Of a DNA stretch of 11,124 bases, positions 7,554 to 11,124 are shown piece by piece. The notes beneath the pieces were generated by a model. The model saw only the letters and a program-made list of their open reading frames with translations. It did no database searches and was not told the DNA's origin. The translations under genes were made by a program, and so were the position numbers. Positions within the stretch are counted from its first letter, which is position 1. Each line of letters begins with the position of its first letter. The DNA comes from Prasinococcaceae sp. CCMP 1430 (lineage: Eukaryota; Prasinodermophyta; Palmophyllophyceae; Prasinococcales; Prasinococcaceae), in the NCBI GenBank assembly GCA_013416795.1, contig RQSC01000030.1:59394-70517 (forward strand), given 5' to 3'.

Positions 7554-7565
7554 ATGTATTTGTAC
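7554..7565 (+). promoter_or_regulatory. ATGTATTTGTAC motif in gene 2 3' UTR
   Basis: This element differs by one pyrimidine from the one immediately after gene 1 (3118-3129). It lies about 107 bases past the gene 2 stop. A shared 3'-end or RNA-stability element is a reasonable inference from two copies. Confidence 0.35.
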
Positions 7566-7709
7566 GCTCGCGCGGCCGGCGGCGAGTACGCGCGCGAGGC
7601 GATCACCTTCCTCCGCCCGCGGAAGGGGCGCTCCTCGGCGTCTGCGTCGGCGGGGGGCGCGCAGCGCACCCTCCCCGAGAAGAAGCACCCCTTGTCCGCG
7701 CGCCACTGC

Positions 7710-7715
7710 CACGTG
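7710..7715. promoter_or_regulatory. CACGTG (E-box/G-box)
   Basis: A palindromic CACGTG sits 78 bases upstream of the gene 3 ATG. bHLH and bZIP factors bind this hexamer in plants and other eukaryotes. It is only six bases in a GC-rich setting, so chance occurrence is quite possible. Confidence 0.3.
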
Positions 7716-7734
7716 CGGCAGCCGGCGTCGCCGA

Positions 7735-7760
7735 CCCGCCCCCGCCCCCGCCCCCGCCCC
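7735..7760. promoter_or_regulatory. CCCCCG array (GC boxes, G4-capable)
   Basis: Four to five tandem CCCCCG units lie about 33 bases upstream of the gene 3 ATG. The complement has at least four G-runs separated by single C bases, a strong quadruplex pattern, and the units match GC-box (GGGGCGGGG) elements. A core-promoter or 5' UTR role is inferred from position. Confidence 0.45.
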
Positions 7761-7792
7761 TCTCCTTGACCCGCGGGCGGGGCGCGGACGGC

Positions 7793-8989
7793 ATGGCGGG
7801 GCGGCCGCGGGTAGCAGTGGTGGGCGGGATGGGGCTAGACGTGATGGCGACGCTTGGCGCCGGGGCGGCACCGCGCGGCAGCACGGCGCCTGGGCGTGTG
7901 CGCTTCGCCCATGGCGGCGTGGGGCGCAACATTGCCGAGGCACTCGCGGCGCTGGGCTGCGACGCGGCGATGGTCGGTGCCGTCGGCCGCGACGACGCGG
8001 GGGGTGCGTTGCTAGCGGCGCTCGAGGCGCGCGGCGTGCGCACCCGGGCGGTGCGCCGCGTCGAGGGCGCGCGCACACAGGTCGTCGCGTGCGTCTTCGG
8101 CGTGAACGGCGACCTCCATGTTGGTGTTGCGGACACAGCCATCACTGAGGCGGGCGTGAGCGCGGAGTGGGTGAGGAGCACGGCATCGCACGCTCTTGAG
8201 GGCGCGGCATGGGTCGTGCTCGATGCAAACCTGGATGCAGACGCGCTACTCGCGGCGGCTGACGCCGCCGCCAGCACGGGGGCCAAGCTGTGGCTCGAAC
8301 CGGTATCAGTAGCCAAAGCGGCGAGGGTGGTGCCGGCCCTGGGCGTCGCCGCGGCAGTGTCGCCGAATGCAGGTGCGCACCATCCAGCGCCTCCGCGAGC
8401 CCGCCATCCCTGCCGGCGCTCTGCAGCCGCGCGAGAGTAGGACGTGCGCAAGCGCGTACCGCGCACTGCGACGAGCCTTTGCCGGCGGGCCGGTGGCGCC
8501 ACGAGCGCGGGACGCTGACACCTGCTGCGCGTGTTGCTCCCCACGCGCACATGCCGTCGTGCACTCGCCGTCACGCGCCGCGTCGCAGCTGAGCTCGCCG
8601 TGCTCACCGAGGCAGTCGGCGGTGCTGCGCAGGCCTCGGAGCTCCGAGACGCGCTCCTTCGGGCGGGTGGGGACCATCGGGCACCGGTCGCCGCCGTGGC
8701 TGCTGCGGCGAATGTGCTGCTGGGCGCCGGCGTGCAGGTGGTGCTCACCACGCTCGGTTCGCGCGGGGCCCTGCTCTCGTCCCGTGAGGCAGCGTCGTGC
8801 GAGGGCGGAGCACGTCGCGCGAGCGTGTCGCACGTGCATGTCGGCGTCGCGCCCGACGTGCGCGTGGCGAACGTGAGCGGCGCTGGCGACTGCCAAGTCG
8901 CCGCGATCATCGCATCACTCGCGGCGGGCGCGCCTCTTGGCGAGGCTGCACGGCGCGGCGCGGCCGCCGCCGGCATCGCCGCGCACTGA
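7793..8989 (+). CDS. PfkB-family pseudouridine kinase (PsuK-like), two exons
   Basis: Exon 1 (7793-8372) and exon 2 (8589-8989) join to 326 residues plus a stop. The ATG at 7793 is chosen because the protein then begins close to the family's first beta-strand ([13 protein letters not shown]). Diagnostic PfkB/PsuK features are VGGMGLD (10-16), the substrate-site [11 protein letters not shown] (41-51), [25 protein letters not shown] and SPNAAELAVL, the last created exactly by the splice junction. NVSGAGDC (288-295) carries the catalytic base Asp294. Pseudouridine kinase phosphorylates pseudouridine to its 5'-phosphate, which PsuG-type glycosidase then cleaves. No glycosidase gene is in the window. 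The C-terminus ([10 protein letters not shown]) stops about 10-15 residues short of what I expect for the family, and its TGA falls at the edge of the CA array. Other PfkB sugar kinases are less likely, given the GGVGRNIAE and EPVS motifs. Confidence 0.88.
8373..8588 (+). other. Intron of gene 3 (216 nt)
   Basis: The donor is GCAG|GTGCGCAC and the acceptor GTCGCAG|CTGAG. It is a phase-1 intron: the split codon G|CT gives Ala in SPNAAELAVL, restoring the conserved PfkB motif. Read through unspliced, exon 1 loses homology at once and meets a stop at 8438-8440. A CTGAC branch-point-like sequence lies around 8514, rather far from the acceptor. Confidence 0.88.
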
Positions 8990-9057
8990 CACACACTGGC
9001 ACACACACACACACGTGCGCGCACGCCCACGCATACGCGCGCGTACACGCACACGCA

Positions 9058-9107
<50 letters not shown>

Positions 9108-9357
9108 CACACACACACACACACGCACACACACACACACACACGCACAAGCACACGCACACGCACACACACACACACGCATACGCGCGCGCACACACAC
9201 GCACACGCACACCCGCACGCGCACACGCACACACACACGCACGCACGCACGCACACACACACACACCATACACACCATCACACACACACACGCACACACA
9301 CGCATACGCGCGCACACACACACGCACACGCACACGCGCGCGTACACGCACACACGC
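8990..9357. repeat. Large CA-rich microsatellite array
   Basis: About 365 bases of CA repeats are interrupted by CG, CATACG and CACCATACACCATC variants. The purest block is about 9063-9125. Similar sub-blocks (CACACGCATACGCGCGC near 9175 and 9298) suggest internal duplication. It begins at the gene 3 stop codon. Long Thr-His or Cys-Val frames through it are artefacts. Confidence 0.95.
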
Positions 9358-9600
9358 TGCCAACATCCGCGCGCACGGCGCCTCGGCCCCGCGCCAAAAT
9401 GAATGCTTTTTCACGTTGATTTTGATGGGACGCGCGGTTAGGGGTGATGCGACCTGCGAAAAGGGGCTTTCGTATGCCGTGCGCGCGGCATCGAGGTTTG
9501 GAGTTTTAGGGTAAGAGAAGGGATATAGGGTTTAACTTTTTCGGTGTCTCTGTGCGTGCGTGTGCGGCGGCTGCCGGCTGCCGAGCGGCGCCAGCCGGAG
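9358..9600. other. Unique spacer upstream of gene 4
   Basis: No ORF is supported. The spacer is less GC-rich than its surroundings and contains T-rich words (GCTTTTTCACGTTGATTTTGATGG, in part) and three TAGGG words. It lies between the CA array and the TG array and probably holds the gene 4 promoter. Confidence 0.4.
9504..9533 (-). promoter_or_regulatory. Telo-box-like elements upstream of gene 4
   Basis: TTTTAGGG at 9504-9511 and TAGGGTTT at 9526-9533 are reverse complements of CCCTAAAA and AAACCCTA. The second is the plant telo-box sequence. In plants telo-boxes are enriched in promoters of translation and ribosome-biogenesis genes, and the gene 228 bases downstream encodes an eIF1A-domain protein. 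The match is seen. The function is inference. Confidence 0.35.
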
Positions 9601-9621
9601 TGCGTGTGCGTGTGCGTGTGC

Positions 9622-9687
<66 letters not shown>
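9601..9687. repeat. TG microsatellite
   Basis: TGCGTG units (9601-9622) lead into a perfect TG run of about 63 bases (9625-9687). It has the opposite orientation to every other CA array in the window and lies 74 bases upstream of the gene 4 ATG, probably in its promoter or 5' UTR. Confidence 0.95.
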
Positions 9688-9688
<1 letters not shown>

Positions 9689-9760
9689 ACACGGCGCGCA
9701 CGCTCAAGCACACAAACAAGGTCGCGCGCACGCGCGCGCGTTCGCGCGGCCGCTGCGGCG

Positions 9761-10165
9761 ATGAGCCGGCGCCGGCGGCACGTGGGCGCGGAGGCGCTTT
9801 CGCGCGAGTGCCCCGAGCTCGCTGAGTGCGAGGAGGTCGCGCGCGTGGTCGCCACGCGCGGCTCCAACCAGGTCGAGGTCGAGCTCGGCAGCGCGGCCGA
9901 CGGCGACGCGGTGAGCGCGCGCACGCGCGCACACGCACGCGCACGCACGCACGCGCACGCACGCCTGGCGACTTCCACGCTGCTGACTCCCGCGCCCGCG
10001 CGCGCGCAGCCCGCGCTGGTGCTCCTGCCCGCGCGGTTCCACAAGAAGCTGTGGATCAGGCGCGGCGGCTTCGTCGTGGTCGACTGCGGCGACGGCGGCG
10101 GCGGCGGCGAGGGAGGGGGGGGCGCGGGGGATGGCGAGGCGGGCGGCAAGGTGCGCAGCATCGTG

Positions 10166-10226
<61 letters not shown>

Positions 10227-10732
10227 GCACACACTCAAGTAGACACATCCGCACACTCACTCACGCGCTGACTGGCACCGGCGCGGCCGCGGGTGCTGCG
10301 AGGCGACGAAGGTTCGCGGCAGCATCACCCGCGTGCTGTACGAGTCGCAGGAGCGCGAGCTGCGGCGCACGCCGCGCTGGCCGGCGCGCTTCGCGGGGGG
10401 CGGCGCGGGCGGGGGCGACGCCGCAACCCCCGCCAACACCCGCTGACCTGGCTCCAGTCGGTCCAAGCGCTGCCCTGGCAGACGCCGCGCGGCGGCGCGC
10501 GCTGCTCGAGGCGGAGCTGCTGCCGCCCTCGGGCAGCGAGGACGAGGGCGAGGGCGAGGGCGAGGGCGAGGGGGAGGAGGGGGGCGGCGAGGCGCAGCTC
10601 GCGGCGACGCTCGCGCCGCGCAACCGCAACCGCGGCTGGGGGGTGCGCACGTACGGCGACGAGCTCAGCTCGTCCGAGGACGAGGAGGGCGAGGAGGACG
10701 GGGCGGGGGGCGAGGGGGACGGCACGGGCTAG
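9761..10732 (+). CDS. eIF1AD homologue (eIF1A/S1-like domain), multi-exon
   Basis: Exon 1 (9761-9910, 50 aa) reads MSRRRRHVGAEALSRECPEL and continues to EVELGSAADGDA. Exon 2 (10010-10150, 47 aa) gives LVLLPARFHKKLWIRRGGFV then VVDC, followed by a Gly-rich insert. Exon 3 starts at 10312 with VRGSITRVLYESQERELRR and TPRWPARF. Together these match the S1/OB-type eIF1A domain of eIF1AD: basic N-terminus, MPSKYRKxIWIKRGDF-like core, KVxxxISxVL strand. The C-terminal part (about 10458-10732, TAG stop) is acidic with SEDEGEGEGE and SSSEDEE, as in eIF1AD. Human eIF1AD acts in 40S maturation, so a role in translation or ribosome biogenesis is inferred. Exon 3 is in a different frame from the tail, with an in-frame TGA at 10444, so another intron or a one-base error is needed between about 10390 and 10457. 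ATG 9761 is used because the conserved N-terminus starts there; the open frame upstream is only TG repeat. Confidence 0.82.
9911..10009 (+). other. Intron 1 of gene 4 (99 nt)
   Basis: The donor is GACGCG|GTGAGCGC and the acceptor CGCGCGCAG|CCCGCG, phase 0. The intron is made largely of CGCA/CACG repeats and ends in a CG-rich tract. Its removal joins GSAADGDA to PALVLLPARF, as expected for the eIF1A fold. The intron itself has no stop in frame, so it would encode an Ala/His/Arg insertion if retained. Confidence 0.8.
10151..10311 (+). other. Intron 2 of gene 4 (161 nt) with CA array
   Basis: The donor is GGCAAG|GTGCGCAG and the acceptor GACGAAG|GTTCGC, phase 0, joining GEAGGK to VRGSITRVL. About a third of the intron is a pure CA run (about 10172-10222). 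The donor uses the same GTGCGCA as the gene 3 intron. The sequences at the two borders resemble each other (see findings), so the exact junction could shift. Confidence 0.75.
10390..10457 (+). other. Frame-change zone in gene 4: non-GT intron or indel
   Basis: The frame of exon 3 ends at TGA 10444-10446, while the acidic tail is in the frame one base later. A CTGAC (10443-10447) followed by CTCCAG ending at 10457 looks like a branch point and acceptor. No GT exists between 10380 and 10457, so an intron would need a GC donor. Alternatively an extra base in a G or C run (GGGGGG around 10395, GGGGG around 10412, CCCCC around 10426) would explain it. Confidence 0.5.
10541..10573 (+). repeat. GAGGGC hexanucleotide repeat in gene 4 tail
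   Basis: Four to five GAGGGC units encode the alternating Glu-Gly stretch (EGEGEGEGE) of the acidic C-terminal tail. The repeat is purine-rich and in frame, so it can change length without breaking the protein. Confidence 0.75.
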
Positions 10733-10853
10733 AGCGCCCGCCTGCGGCCTCCGCGTAGTACTCCCTGTCTAGATTGCAACGCGCGAGCGAGCGTTCGCGC
10801 ACCTGCACTCGCGCAGCGCACGCGCGCGCACATACACACACAGCGAACGCACC

Positions 10854-10905
<52 letters not shown>

Positions 10906-11124
10906 CGCATGCATTGAACGCACACACAGCGCACGCGCCGAACACACACGCAGCTCACACACAGCGCGCACGCACACGGCGCTCCGCCCCGCGCCCCGTC
11001 CAGCGCACCCCCTCGCCGGCCGAGAGAAAAAAACATTCTTTTTCCTTTTCCCGTTGAGAATTCCGCCCGAATTCGGCCGCAAAAAAAGAACTTTAAAAAA
11101 AAACAAAAAAAAAAAAAAAACGGG
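10733..11124. other. Region downstream of gene 4
   Basis: No gene is supported. It contains a CA array, degenerate CACACACAGCG-headed units and an A-rich end (11027-11120) with a CCGAATTCGG palindrome at 11067-11076. ORFs here are frames through CA or TG repeats. Confidence 0.6.
10828..10978. repeat. CA array and CACACACAGCG-type degenerate repeat
   Basis: A pure CA run (10856-10904) is flanked by imperfect units of about 22-26 bases beginning CACACACAGCG. They appear near 10835, 10895, 10922 and 10957, each followed by a variable GCAT, GAAC or GCAC segment. They look like decayed copies of one short tandem unit. Confidence 0.75.

Larger units (their letters stand above)
7448..7792. other. 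Gene 2 3' UTR and gene 3 promoter region
   Basis: No gene is supported here. Contents in order are C-rich repeats (CCCCGACCCCGACCCC, about 7469-7486), the ATGTATTTGTAC motif, a hairpin CCTTCC (7606-7611) / GGAAGG (7621-7626) with a 9-base loop, a CACGTG box and a GC-box array. A TTG at 7766 opens the reading frame of gene 3 but is not a plausible start. Confidence 0.5.

Noticed and set aside
7766-7792. TTG start giving a longer kinase N-terminus
   Set aside because: A TTG start is improbable in a nuclear gene. The ATG at 7793 places the first beta-strand at the usual distance.
9063-9125. CRISPR-like or minisatellite array
   Set aside because: It is plain dinucleotide repeat with no spacer-repeat alternation.
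7603-9414. 603-aa antisense open frame over gene 3 and the CA array
   Set aside because: Its first third is Cys-Val repeat from CA dinucleotides and the rest is antisense to a clear kinase, so it is a composition artefact.
11027-11124. A-rich end as poly(A) tail of a retroposed copy, or inverted partner of the T-rich tract near 221
   Set aside because: Both regions share only homopolymer runs and a GAATTC. No alignable unique sequence or target-site duplication is visible.

Overview
The window looks like nuclear DNA of a GC-rich unicellular eukaryote, most likely an alga. Three things point that way: spliceosomal introns with GT...AG borders, protein families that are eukaryotic or plant-like (an IDM1-type TDBD-PHD-GNAT protein and an eIF1AD homologue), and long CA/TG microsatellites. 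The common donor GTGCGC and strong G/C preference at third codon positions would suit a haptophyte, pelagophyte or green alga. The lineage cannot be fixed from the sequence. Two single Ns (529 and 4799) sit beside a poly-C run and a GGG, so small assembly errors are possible.

Layout, with four genes all on the + strand. (1) 1-594: CG and CA/CG simple repeats, a T-rich stretch, and a 57-bp near-perfect direct repeat upstream of gene 1. (2) 595-3114: gene 1, one long ORF (839 aa) of alpha-helical repeats with two recognisable PPR motifs near the C-terminus and an unexpected mitochondrial-carrier-like segment at the N-terminus. (3) 3115-4774: intergenic, holding a pyrimidine-rich minisatellite, a C4A2 G-quadruplex motif and two less GC-rich islands, one with a small antisense ORF. 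(4) 4775-7447: gene 2, an IDM1/ROS4-like chromatin acetyltransferase. (5) 7448-7792: 3' UTR and promoter with GC boxes and a CACGTG. (6) 7793-8989: gene 3, a PfkB-family pseudouridine kinase in two exons (326 aa). (7) 8990-9760: a large CA array, a unique stretch with telo-box-like motifs, then a TG array. (8) 9761-10732: gene 4, an eIF1AD homologue in at least three exons, whose introns consist largely of CA repeats and whose reading frame changes before the acidic tail. (9) 10733-11124: CA repeats and an A-rich end.

The genes do not form an obvious pathway. Two touch RNA or translation (pseudouridine salvage, eIF1AD), one is probably an organellar PPR-type protein, and one is a nuclear epigenetic regulator. 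The points most worth checking are the domain set of gene 2, the carrier/PPR junction in gene 1, the duplicated exon edge around intron 2 of gene 4, and the opposed CA and TG arrays between genes 3 and 4. I did not find a convincing new multi-gene system.
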